Origin: Cyclospora cayetanensis
Taxonomy: Eukaryota; Apicomplexa; Conoidasida; Eucoccidiorida; Eimeriidae
Length of the DNA stretch: 64,000 nt
Reading direction: 5' to 3'
Assembly: GCF_002999335.1 (NCBI RefSeq)
Contig: NW_020312752.1
Location: 1-64,000 of the forward strand
Under the pieces are notes generated by a model. It had not been told where the DNA came from. It saw nothing but the letters and a program-made list of their open reading frames with translations, and ran no database searches. Below, one piece after another: positions 38,001 through 49,994 of this stretch (positions are counted from its first letter, which is position 1; the number at the start of each line of letters is the position of its first letter). The position numbers were made by a program, and so were the translations under genes.

Positions 38001-38634
38001 GGTGGCTGGTTTGCTTTCCGTTTCCCTCCTCAATACGAGCAGCGCGAGCTTACCCGTGACATCCCAACAATCCTTCGCCTCGGCTATACGCATGCAGTGC
38101 TGACTGCCGTGCTCTCCAGGTGCAGCCGGTTGCGTGGAACCGCATTGCGATCGACCCCCGAATAATAGCTGACCAGGTGTTGAAGAAGTGATCTTGTAAA
38201 GCAGCGTGTCTCCGAATTCTGTATAATAATGCAAAGCCTATTTCTCCCCCATTTGTGCAGATACCCTACTGCCGAAAGGCAATGCCTGCAAGCTGAGCAC
38301 CAGCAAGCAGTAAAATTACTATTGCCTGAAAGGTTCGTCCCGTGAGCTGAATGCAGGTCCCGTTGGTCCCCGTGAAACTGACTGTTTCTCTTCCACAAGC
38401 CGGGCCAACATAATTAAGATACGAGCGCATAAAACTAAATTATAATGCAAAATCAGAATTTGATTTGGGTAGTTGAAACAATCTGCAACTACGCGAATAA
38501 GCGGCCACTGGCACCGGTCGTCCATAGTCTTAGTATCTTTTTCTTCCACCTGTGCGAAACGCAAGCTAAAACTTTAAAGCGGGGGCCGGAGGTGCCCGGG
38601 CGAACTCACTAACTCTTCGATCTCTGGCTTGGGA
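35081..38634. other. Gene-free stretch between convergent RRP1 and Erv-like genes
   Basis: Two plus-strand frames (36639-37082 and 37122-37589) are open for about 150 codons, but neither has an ATG start, splice support or a family motif. No structured RNA or tandem repeat was recognised. The two flanking genes end toward it, so both 3' UTRs must lie here. Confidence 0.5.
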
Positions 38635-40160
38635 TCAGACGTAGCCATCCATGTACCTCCACCGTTTCAATAGCTCATTGTGCCTGCAGTAAAAAGCATG
38701 AATTTCATCCAATATCAGCGTCTTCCTTCCGTCAATCGCAACTGGGCTTTGGATATTGCGTTTTGAGGTAATAAGGTATGCGTACCTGCACTGCTTCAGG
38801 GGAATTCCCGCCTTGAGACGGCATTGATTTTCGACCATACACAACCACAGCAGAAGTTCGCGCCGGTCATGCACCCTGAACAGGTACAAAACAAGACAGC
38901 AAGAGCCACTCAGGCCGAAAATATAGCAAGAGTTTCATATATGTGCAGCTACGTGGCTCGGTGCACTGCTCGGAAAACCAGCTGCACGGTCTACGCGCAC
39001 TGCCTCAGTGTCAGCTTGTCCTAATGTTTATAATGAGCAACTCATTCAACAGCTCAGCAGGGAACTGAGGACTAAGGCCGGCGCAGGTGTAATTCGTTCA
39101 TTCCCCATTTGAAAGAACGTATTTCTCTGGTAACTGGAAGCAGCATCTATCCGAGTGCAGCAGCATAACGCATCCGTCAGAAAAACAACCGCCCCAGGTT
39201 CTTTCACCGTCGCACTTTGGAGGAGTATTTCTGACTGCATCCGTGTAGCAGTTTGCAGCTGGCCCTTGAGTACACTGATCTGGAAAAAATTCAAAGAAGG
39301 AACGCAGCATCTGCTGCTCCTCTGCATTTGCACGCTCTGGGGCATATGCCGCGTAACTCCACAGCTGCACGATAGACACAGCCGCACCACGCAAAGCCAT
39401 GCTGATGTAAACCGGAAGCAAAAGCCGTCCTGGACCATACTGGAGCTACACCTCAGTTCTGTTGCAGTACGAATTGAATTGCCGAATCCAAAATTCAAAC
39501 AAGTGCTGCCTGGCTTCATAAGTGGCCCTCTACACGTAAGCCCAACTCTCCAAGCTGCAAGCCGCCCGCTTCGCCACTTAAAAATGGGTCATTAGATCTT
39601 TAAGCATGTTCTTAAGAAGCAATGCAGCAGAAAAGGCACGATCTCTCTTCTAGTCAAAGTGGAAATACCTATGTCAAAACATACGCATGTGTACACCCAC
39701 ATAAACACACGAAATACAAAGGCGTAGCAACCATACTCACCACTAGCCACTGGGCGTTGCATACGTCTTCAGGCTCATTTGTGTAGTCGCAAAAATGAAG
39801 CTGGGGGATCTCCTTCCCAGCATCTTCTGTGCCGCCTTCTCCTGGGAGTCTGCTACCTGCTGAAGAATCAGAGTCGGCAGCAGATTCACGCACTGGTGCG
39901 CCTCTCTGTGCCCCCTCAGCGCCTTCGATGCCAACGGGGTCTCCAGGCTCCAGGGGGGCACCCGATGAGGCTATGGGGGCATGTTGAAGCCTCAGAGGGG
40001 CGGCGTGCCTATGTCTTGGAAGGCTCAGCGTAGAGTTGTGGCGCGAAAGCATAAGCGAACTTGCAGCCCGTGCCAGTTTCTGCAGGCCGCCTTTGATCCA
40101 GGAGGCAGAAGAAATAGCAGTACTCGGCGAGGGGCACCTGAAGGTGTCCGCTGGCTCCAT
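38635..40160 (-). CDS. Divergent Erv1/ALR-like (FAD-linked sulfhydryl oxidase fold) protein
   Basis: Exons 40160-39741, 39364-39216, 38875-38786 and 38683-38635 join in matching phases (0, 2, 2), giving 235 residues. The assembled second half lines up with the Evr1_Alr helical domain: LWSYAAYAPERA (family 'LHtmAAyYPe'), FFEFFPDQC, NTPPKV-DRRELLLWLC (family 'PP.v.sR..f..WLC'), AGIPLKQC (family 'LGKP.FDC') and KRWRYMDGYV (family 'ERWRDGW'). The exon 1 N-terminus is basic and Ser/Arg-rich, compatible with a mitochondrial presequence, and then becomes acidic/Ser-rich. Key differences: the catalytic CXXC appears as C-x7-C, the FAD-contacting LH is LW, and the HN of WLC..HN is EN. The fold assignment is fairly good, but enzyme activity is doubtful. 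An upstream exon is possible. The transporter gene diverges from it about 1.3 kb away. Confidence 0.72.
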
Positions 40161-41488
40161 GGACTCGAAGACAAATGCAAGCAGTTAGCGGCTTACTGCA
40201 TGCAGCTCGCGCTAAAAGATGCAGGGGATGCCCCTAACTATAGCTGCCTTCCGCTTAATTCGCAGAACACGGCAGAGTACATGAAGACGACGAACAGAAG
40301 GAAGCGGTGTCCGGAGTTGGACACAAGGTGAGCAAAATGGGATAGTACAAGCTGCAACATAAAAGAAAGTGGAAACAGGATCATAAAAACCAAGGGTAGA
40401 AAATGAAAGAGGAGATATTTACATGGGGCTCTAGATAGCCGTGCGCTGCATCTTCCTGGCTCTTGCGGAGCACTAAACCAAGATGACTAGAAATATAAGA
40501 CTGTGGAAAGGAATATAATGTTATTTCCAATATTAAAAGTAACTAGTACTACAGCGATGTCGGGAATGCAGTAACGAATTTAGTTGCAGAATTCCACTCT
40601 TACTTTATTGGTCTGAGGCGTACATATCACGGCTCAATCACTAGTCGCCAATGCAGCGAAGTAACTACAAGAAAGGAGTAGCTTGTATCCTTTACGCTAC
40701 ATTTTCTTTCATATATAGCGGCCAGAGTGGAATTAGAGAGAATCGTGAATATGCACTGCACATTAGGGGCGAAAACAATAAGTTAATAAGCGCTATTCTC
40801 CCAGTCGTATTGAGGCGGAGGCCGCCACGGTAATCGAAGCAGACTGCAAGTGGTGCCTTTGACTTTGCAGGGTAGTCCTCCAAGTTTCCATCGGTTATTC
40901 AGGTGCATTTTCTCCTCATAAAGTCAATTTTACTTTTGCTTTTCCGCATTTGGCCCTCGCCCTGCCCTATGTTACAGCTGGACTGCGCTCTAACAGCTGC
41001 AAGGCTGAACCAAGAAGTTTGCTGCTCGCTGCATCCGGCCAGGCGGCTTCCAAAGGCTTGCTTGCATGTATTGCACGGGAATAATTCACTAAAACGGGTA
41101 CATTAAGGACGGAGGCAAGATCCTGCATCATTGCCTTTCTCACAAAGCCACGGCTTGGCACGAAGGCAGGTAGCCTAGAGTCAGTATCGTGAGGATTTGT
41201 GGCCACAAAGTAACAGTTTGAGGGCGATACACACTACTTCTTATCTCTTAAGGATTCTATGAAGCCGTTAGGCTGTGCGAACGAGCTGTGCGTACAGCGG
41301 CAACGCCCTCACGGAGTCGTATTGTTTCATCCTTCTATCATTCAAGCGTTGATTTGCCGCCACATAGGATTGTTTACATAGCCAACACTTATGCTTTGCA
41401 TCTAAGGGAGGAGGAGGCCTATTTTGGTTGAGGCGTGGCGCGTGGTATAACCGGCTTCGGTGCTCACGTCTCGCACTTCTTTGTCAAG
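40161..41488. other. Intergenic region between divergent Erv-like and BT1 genes
   Basis: About 1.3 kb with no supported gene. It presumably holds promoters for both flanking genes. No tandem repeats are seen. Confidence 0.5.
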
Positions 41489-44400
41489 ATGGAAAACGCG
41501 CCAGGGTTGAACATGCCCTTTGTGGAGGCGGAGGATGTAAATATGTGGGCTCACAGGAGGCCTTGCAAGTTACGTACGTCCTTCAGATACCTCCTGAGTC
41601 CACTGTTTATCGAGTTCATTGAAAGTGTGCAAAGCAGCGAATGAACAGAAGTGGGGATCGTCGTCACTGAGTACCAACAAACCTGCAAACACGTGCCTGC
41701 AAAACAAGTGTATTTGTGCGTATCTGATTGTAACCGTGTGCAGGGTCGGCACAAGGCGATGCGGTATCAGAGGAATCAAAGACACTATTAGAAAAAGCTC
41801 AGGAGACAGAGCTGAAACCTGTACCCTTTACCACCCGGGTGGTTAGCTCGTTGATTGCGATGCTCCAGGGCGTGGAGGTGTTGTGCAATTTGGCAATTCT
41901 TTACTTGTTTAAGGACGACTTCAAAATAGATCCTGCGCTGCTAGCACTGGTCTTAGGGTCCCTGAGGCTCCCATGGACAGTCAAACCTCTTTGGGCTGTC
42001 ATGGCAGACAACATGCCCTTGTTCGGCTATAGAAGGAAGTCTTACATCTTCCTTGGAGCCTCTATGTGCATCGTTGCTACACTTGGGATCGGCCTGGGGG
42101 GATACAAGTCGCTGGCTGCAACCACTGCTCTTCTTTTGCTGTATTTCTGGGGCTCCGCTGTGTGCAATGTCATTGGGGAGGCTCTGGTTGTTGAGGCAGG
42201 CAGACGAGACGCAAGCGAAGAGGGCACAGCACGCACTGTATCAGTCTTTTTTGCCTTCCGGAAAATCAGTTTCGCCACTGTCTCTTACCTCTCCGGGCTG
42301 CTCCTAGCCATCATGGCAAAACAGTACGTCTTCGTGGTCGCAGCAGCGCTACCAGCAGCCGTCGTCATTGCGAACTTTTGGCTGGAAGAGCCCCAGGCAA
42401 AGGTGTTGCCGGTGAAGCAGCAGTTTAAGGAACTCATAAAGGTTCTCAAGCAGCCAACGCTTCTGAATTCTACTCTCTTTATATTTATTATGATGGTAAG
42501 GGGGGAGAGGATTCGCGCAGGAACAGTCTGAAAATATGAATCCCCGAACGAGAGTCCAACCGACGGCTACATTTGCTCACTTTTTGCGGGTATATTCTAA
42601 AGACGAACGTTTTTTCGATGTAGTATGGAACGAAACTTGTTCGTTTTGTTTGTATATTCTACACCCTTTTTTGTTTGGCGTGTCAGGCGACTCCTTCCGC
42701 GGGTTCGATCATGTTTTACTTCATGACGAACGAGCTGCACTTTGGTCCCGAGCTTCTTGGGAGAATGGCACTCTTTCAGAGCATCGCGTCTCTGCTGGGA
42801 ATTTTGGTCTACATGCACTTCTGCAGCACCACTTCCATTCGCAAGCTGCTCTTTGTTTCCACAGTGGCAATAACTCCGTTTTGCCTCCTGCCAGTTGTTG
42901 TGTAAGTTGAAAGAGGCTGGATACAGGCACAAAGAATCTGTTACACTGACGTTCTGTGCACCTGTTTTTCACTACATTAGACTTGTGTTCACATTTCTTC
43001 TGACACTGTTTTGTAGCTCTGTAGGCTCTGAAGAAAACATCGGGAGGGGGGGTCTGTGCTGCATGCTGGCCGTGCCAGTGGTGGGCGTTGTCATAGTAGT
43101 TGCCCCTCTAAATCTTTAGTGCACGCATTTCAGTGTAACCGTTTCTGTGACGCTAGATTCGTAGACCCCGTGGCGTGGCTGTGCATGTGTGCACATACAG
43201 AATTGAACGATGGAATGTACCCCTTGGCATTCCAGATTCAGTTTTCGTCGTGACAGACACTGTACTGATGGAATTCGTCGGTAAGCACACCTAGTTGCAA
43301 ACAGGACACTAAGGGAAGAACTGCAACATGTGGAGGGAACTGTCGCACACAGCGCTCCCTCTTCATGATATTTCTTTTGGGGTGGAACTTAATTGGGAAT
43401 TTTTCCTGGGAACTGATAAGACTGAACATTGTTCTTCTAAGCCTAAAGCGGAACTGCACCGATTTTCCGGTTTCCGGAGAGAAGAGCACGTAAAGCTAGC
43501 TGTGTTCTCTGAAAGGAGAAATGCACTGTTGTGTGTCCGTCGGGAGAGAGAAAAGTGTTTACCCTGTCGCATTTGGGTGCACTAATTTTGGGGGTACTCG
43601 TGATCTCTCTCTTGTTGTCTTGCAGGGGAATTCCAGGCGATGCCTATTCTGGTCTTGGCGGCGCGTTTGTGCCCCCCGGGCCTCGAGTCGACGATTTACT
43701 CGGTTCTTCTTTCCGCTTATAACTTGGGGCTGGGTCTCGGGTCCCTTGTCTCCGCAGGGCTAACGGCGGTACGCAGCGCTCTTGTGCCGTGCACTGCTGA
43801 AACTCGCAGCACTATTGCGAGTTCACCCGTGTTCTCCCCGTTTCTTTGTGTTCGTCATGTGTGCCCATCGCTTCTAAGTGCATCACACAGTCGTTCCCTT
43901 TCCTGCCTGTCTACGGGCGGACTGCAAGCAGAGTTATGCGGTGTGTTTCTGCATTCTCACCGTTGCGCAATTGCATTTTCGGTTATTATGACCCGCCAGG
44001 ACCCCGTCTGCAGTTCAGTTCGGAGGCTTCTCGCGGTTTTCCTGTCGTCTCTCGATATCACCTCATCCTCTGTTGGGTATTTTGATTTTTGCATATAGGC
44101 CCTGGGAATTTCGTCGACGAACTTTACGGGGCTGTCCGCCCTCACAGTCATCTGTGCGCTGTCTAATTTGCTACCGCTTTGCCTTATATGGATGATCCCG
44201 GCGACTGCGGAGGCCCCGCTAGTGCCTGTAGTGGCGAAATCTACTCCCCATCTTCCCTCAAAAGCAGAGGACAGCGCCTCAACTGCAGCGGAGTCGGACG
44301 GCGGGGCTGCGGCGTCGCCTTCAAGCTCAGATGTAGAGGCAGGCAGCTCGTGGAGAGCCAGTACCAGCGGCCTCGTACGGCGAGGCACTGTTCAGGTTGT

Positions 44401-44572
44401 GGGTGGAGGCCCCGAAGAACGACTTTCCGGACTAGACTCACAGGACTCGTTCGCTGGTTTAGCTGGAGTGGGGCCTAGGGAGGAATCTTCGCGGAACCCA
44501 ACCCCTCCGAGACATATCTTCGAATGCGGAGGGTCGGGCGAGTGCGCCTTAGCTCCGCAGCAGCGCTGGTAG
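41489..44572 (+). CDS. BT1-family folate/biopterin-type transporter
   Basis: BT1 proteins are about 12-helix major-facilitator-like carriers of folates and pterins in apicomplexans, kinetoplastids and plants. Exons: 41489-41573, 41744-42495, 42687-42901, 43201-43280, 43626-43768 and 44099-44572. All junctions have GT/AG ends and consistent phases, giving 582 residues. Family motifs appear in order: LYLFKDDFKIDPALLALV, LPWTVKPLWAVMADN, PLFGYRRKSYI, hydrophobic helices with the conserved GEALVVE after them, then LGIPDSVFVVTD and the RLCPPGLESTIYSVLLSAYN signature in exon 5. Exon 1 gives a short acidic N-terminal tail (the start was chosen because it is the only ATG joining in phase). The last exon completes a final helix and adds a Ser/Pro-rich tail of about 120 residues, probably cytosolic. 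The substrate within the folate/pterin/amino-acid range is not decided by sequence. Confidence 0.93.
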
Positions 44573-47500
44573 CTGCAGCCAAGCAGGCGGATGATGGGTG
44601 CTCGATGCGTAGGAAGCAAGTCGGTGGTCTTGCGTTGCACGCAAACGCGGACAGACACCCGGATATAGCCGACCAGAAGCCTTGAGCAAGCTTCGTGCTC
44701 TGATGGCTCGTGCTCCTGAATTCCGAGGGTTGCTTCTCCTCGTAAATTCAACGCGCCCTCAGGGAGAGCCATGAACGCTTGATGAGGCAATGGGTGGCTC
44801 TAATAGCCTCGGAATCACTTCAAATAGGCTCGCCGTCTGCTTGGCCGTTCGCGAAGAGTAAGAGGAAAGGACAACAGGGAAGAGAGTTAGACGGGAAGCT
44901 CCGCGCGAGAAAGCTTATGGTCAATCGAAGAAGTACTTTTTCTTTCGTCCCGCACCACCCCACTCTCCCATTGGCAGTTCTGGTGCATTGCCCTTTTCTA
45001 AGGGGGCTTAATGTGCGTTCTCAAGGTCTCAAATACCGCACACTGTGCTGTGACGCTGGGGAGCGCGTTTTGGGTGTACCTTGCCTTCTGGAGACGTGTT
45101 GAAGGCCTTCTTCCGCATCGAAAAGTCGTGCTGCTGAAGGGAGCAAGCAGTTGACGGACATTGTGTGAGTACAGCTGTATTTGCCTGCAGCGCGAGAGCC
45201 ACAGCTCTGGCAGAGGGACATAGCAGTCTTCGATTGTGTACTATCTCTACCCCGTATCATCAATACCTCAGCATTATCTGCGTAGAAAAATATGTTCGTT
45301 TGTGTATCTCGCCCCTGCTCACGGGGATGGGGTGGCTATGCACTTCACGTGAGCTCCCCACCAGTGCACTGGTCATCGCATCTGCCACTGGCACAGCGCT
45401 ATAATATCGTTCTGCAGGCATTGTAGTGTCAGAATCTTGCTGAATTGGCATTTACAGTTCATTTGGAGAGTGTTTGCGATGCGGCTATTGTGCTGCCACC
45501 GAGAAGGGTCAATGTCTTCGGTGCATGGATTGGACCGTTGATACATGTGCTTTCACCAAAACTTACCACGAATGATTTTGGCTCACGCTTGTAGACCTAG
45601 CCGCAGTCTGTTACTCAAATGTCGATGCTCTCGCTGCATTGGTTGAGCGGTTCGTCATGCCGCTGACGAAATCCGCACACATTGAATACCCCATAAACGT
45701 TGAAGTATCTCCCTATTGTAGCAAGCAACTATTCACTCTAATGCCTGTTTCATCTGCAGCCACTGGGTCTTCTACGAGCCATTAGTGGTTATGCGTGGAG
45801 GCTGCAATAAGAAGTACCTTTGCACTTTAATGTAGTAGCGGAACTCATATGTGCCTTAGTGAAGAACGGGGATTTTCCATGCATCCCTCAGCAGAGCCAT
45901 AAAAACGGCTGCTACATTCTTCTGCTACGTAATGACTGTTGGGGACCTTCGGGCCCACATGGGGCTTTGTTTGTCAAGCTGCTCCACTTGCCCTGTTGGT
46001 CGGAGCAACAGGCAGCTATGATTGTCAGCTGCAAAAGACTGAAACGACAAAAAAATATACCTTAAAGCCCAAGGAGGGGTATAATACTGCAAATCGGACC
46101 TACTAGTCCCCCTTGAATTGTAGGCGACAAAATGCATTCTCACCTTGGAATTGAAAGAGCAAATATCCTTTGTGTACAGTGCGAATCATGCATATACATA
46201 TTGCAGAAAATTACCCGGACGGTCGAAAAGGCTCCTTGTGGGTGGCCTGGAGCCCTCGAAACGGGTGAAGCTACGGGACACTACTGAATGCGTGATCTGG
46301 CAGAGTTAACACCTGCTTTCCCATGATGTGCATTCTTTGTGATGGCCTTTTGTGTTAAAATCCATATCAAGCCTCACATTCTCACTGTTGCTTAGGCGCT
46401 TCTCTCATTTTCATTCCTACTATGCGTGCGCCATGAGTTTTCCTCTTCCCCTTGAAATTCGTTTGGTTGTAGAAAGCAAACGACACTGTGGCGCCTTGCC
46501 ATACACTATTTAACGTTAAACAACAATTGGTACAGAACTGGCTATTTGACTTGGCTACTCATATCTGTCGTACACCAATTGCAGAGTGAAGTTAACTTCA
46601 TACAATACGAATCAATTAGGTGTGGCTGACCCCCATGTGCTATCTGCAACTTGCTGTGAATGATTCATTAGCATAAAGAGTGCACTAAGTCGCACACTAG
46701 CTGTCCCTCCCTCCTATTTTGGAACTCTGAATTACACGGAGAAGAAAAGCGGGGGCACTTTTGGCGTGAGCACTGAATAACTTTCTCTTCATTTTCTTAT
46801 AAAGTCTGGTGTTAGGCGTCTGCATAGTGAGACCTTAGGTGGAGCATTAGACTGGGAAACGTGCCGGATAGTAACTTTGGGACTATATAGAAGAGACTCC
46901 ATCCACTCGACGTACAACCTTGTTCTCACTCCCGTGCAGAAATCACTAAACCCCAGGCTTGAAGGGGAGAGGACCACAGAGGTGCAACTAGCTGTGCCTA
47001 GGACGCAGTCTGCATCGTCGCATGCAAAATGTGGAGGGGTAAACCACACTTACACCCTTTGTACTACACTACCTACGTTTGACTAAGAATTAGTGGAGAA
47101 ATGACCAACTGGTTAGTCTGTTCGTAGTTTTTTTCTGTTGCTGAGCACTGTGAGCACGATACGCAAAACGCAATATTGTGTGACTGTGAGCTAGTTGCAC
47201 AAACCAACTAGCTCGCAAAGCTCGGAGTGCCTCGAAAGCGCAGTTACGCGTAGAGTAAGTGTCTTTTCTCTCTCACGTCGGGAACTCTCAAGGGCGCAGG
47301 CAGTGAGAAAGTGGGTGATCTTGTTCAGAGGTAAGAATCTTCTATTAGTGTATTTTGGAGTCTACAGTCAGCTGTGGCCCAACGAAGACCTAAGTAGAGT
47401 CTTATACGAACATTCAAAACCGAACCCACGCACAAGCGAGATGGCCCCTACACCAATCATAACCGAGAAACCGAGTAAGCGGAGAGGCTTTAACAGTACT

Positions 47501-48505
47501 GAAGGCCTGCAGGCGAATCGAGGGCTTGAAGCCAAAATGCCAACTAGTCCATGAATGCAGAATCCGCTAAAGCGGGCTCCGAGCAGGTAGTACGTGCATT
47601 TCAAGTTTAGATAATGGCCACTTGGGGACCCCTGTATGTACTCTCCGGCAGTGCAGCTCACGCTTGACGCGCTGAGTGCTGTAGCGGGCAGCTGCTCAGG
47701 TGTGATTTAGTGGATAGATGTGTAAAATGGAAGAATAGAGCCTCTAACTTCCATTGTCGGAATTGCATGCACTGAACCTGGCTGCGAAGCACCGAGTACA
47801 GCCTCTGCACGTTCACGTGCACTACAACTAGACAATTGTTATTCGATGAGCCAAGGGGTCGGGTGGTACCCCTTTATTGAACGGTTCACGCAGAAAGACG
47901 AATGTCAACTTATTGCCTCCATCGTTGTCTTCAAAGGCACGTACAGCCAGGGTTGTGGCACTGTGGAGGCATCCTTCTACACTGGGCTGCAAATACTGCA
48001 CGCAGCTAAGGCTAAACGCCGAAATTGCCTCTTGTGACCCAAGAGTTTCCGGGTTTATGTGCACCGCTTGCAGCGCGAGTATCGAGTTCGCTTAGGAGCC
48101 TGCGCAAGCGCGCAGCGGCACTGCATGCCTCGGACAGACGTTGCAGACCCTATCTGTTCATCTACGCAGAGCACATCTGACAATCCCATCTTGTTTTCTT
48201 CCAATCGACAAATGGACTAAAAAGCTACCATTTTCGCGCCTTTCAGCCAAACGTCGCTCGAAGAGGGGCATCGCGGCAGTTTCCGCACCCTGTGCTTTCC
48301 CATACTTTTCCGCAGAGATCTTCCCATCGGCACGATAGCATTATTGCACTCTTTGAACATCTTCAGAGAAGTCCCAATTCCGAGCCTGCTCATTCCCTCC
48401 CCTGCGCGGGAATCCTCGTCGTGCATTCCGTCCGTAGAAACACTGGCCGAACTCCTGCGCCGCGGCTTACCTGTCACCCTTATTCTGCATTCTTACTCAA
48501 CCAAA
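44573..48505. other. Gene-free stretch between the transporter and ISCU
   Basis: About 3.9 kb on both strands with only short frames. One at 47195-47554 is open for 119 codons but lacks an ATG at its start, splice context or a family motif. The ISCU promoter should lie near 48.3-48.5 kb. No RNA gene was recognised. Confidence 0.5.
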
Positions 48506-49994
48506 ATGATACCCTCCAGAGCTGCAAAGAGCTTCGTGGGCAGTTTGCCCTCTACGATTCTTTCCCGCTCCAGCCGCGCCTCCCAAATGCGATGCTATAG
48601 CAAAGAAGTGCACGACCACTTCTTCAACCCGAGAAATGCTGGTGCGAAGAGACCCGTGGCACGTAGAGGGAATATGGATCACTTAATGCATATATATATG
48701 TAATTAGGCTGGAGTATGGGGAGAGAAAGATGCGAAAACCCAGGAGGCTATTAATGGTATCGTGTTTTACCCCAGAAGGGAAACGGCTTAGCTGGTCATT
48801 TCCTAAGCGCATCCAATCGGAATTTCCTGTATTTGCTTGATTCCCTTGGGCATCATCTGAACACTTGGAGCTCACAATTCTCAATTAGTGGTGGTGGCGT
48901 TTTGTACTACACTGATATGTGTAGGGCGGTGGACTGTGCGTGCTCTCATGTGCGGTCGAGATAGACTTTCTGATGATCCCTTTGTCGGGAGGTAAGCATC
49001 ATCTGCTCATTTATTCCTATGGCTTCTCCCGTCTTTTTATTTCGTGTCTGCAGGCTCATTTGACATGAATGACCCTGCGAACAAGGGCAAAGTGGGGACT
49101 GCCATCGTTGGGAAGGCGGCTTGTGGTGACGTCATTAAGCTGCAGGTGCGTGTTTGAAGATGATGAAAGTTTGAGGCCTTGTTCTTGCTGTTTCGCTTCT
49201 GTACACGGGATATACGCCTGCTTCATTTGGGGACGTAGAGGGCAGCGAGAGGCAAACCAGGTAGCTTCGAGCGCAGTGCACGTGGCTATCATAGTGGCGG
49301 TTTGAGAACAACTAGAAAGGAACGGCTGCCGTACATGCATATAAAGAGAATCTGGTAGAACAGAGTAGTAGAGCACTCGCATCGCTTAGTTGTGTATGTG
49401 CTTGTGGAGGATCCCGTGATTGCGCGCCGGTCAGACTTTGGATGGAAGTTTCATCGCTTTATCGCAGGAACCCACAATATAGAGCGTCACTGAATGACAG
49501 GGTGAACTAAGTGTTTGCATCAAGTTGCATCTGCATGCATTCATGCGTATCTGCAGGTGAAGGTAGAGGGCGGAAAGATCACCGACGCACGGTTCAAGAC
49601 ATTTGGGTGCGGCTCCGCAATTGCCTCTTCGTCTTATGCGACTGAACTAATAAAGGGCAAGACGACAGAAGAAGCTTTGAAGCTTCGCAACACCGATATC
49701 GCATGTGCGTCCTGCGTAGTTTGAGAGGCAGACGGAGGGGAGAACCACGCAGTCGTATTTCTGTATACAGATGGATTGATCGGGGAGAGGGAGAAGAAGG
49801 CACCGTCTGTTGTCTGCCTGGCGGAGTAACTAAGATTTGTGCAGTGCGAATTGAGCGATCTGTTTTGCGCTGCAGCGCACTTGAATTTGCCGCCGGTAAA
49901 AATTCATTGCAGCCTCTTGGCCGAAGACGCCGTGAAGCTTGCGATTGATAATTACAACAGCAAAAAGCCAAAGGCGACCGAGTTTGATCAGTAG
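48506..49994 (+). CDS. ISCU: Mitochondrial iron-sulfur cluster scaffold protein ISCU
   Basis: ISCU/Isu1 is the scaffold on which NFS1 and frataxin build [2Fe-2S] clusters in the mitochondrial matrix. Exons 48506-48641, 49054-49145, 49557-49704 and 49876-49994 join in phases 1, 0 and 1, giving a protein of 164 residues. The N-terminus ([20 protein letters not shown] then RSSRASQ) is a typical presequence rich in Arg, Ser and Ala, so this ATG was preferred to an upstream in-frame ATG. The mature part begins near [18 protein letters not shown]. All cluster ligands are present: Cys and Asp in [11 protein letters not shown], Cys in [12 protein letters not shown] and Cys in [12 protein letters not shown]. 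The LPPVK chaperone-binding motif is intact. Nothing is truncated, and introns are 171-412 bases. Confidence 0.98.

Noticed and set aside
42695..42720. GGTTCGATC resembling a tRNA B box
   Set aside because: It lies within a BT1 exon and no cloverleaf or A box surrounds it.
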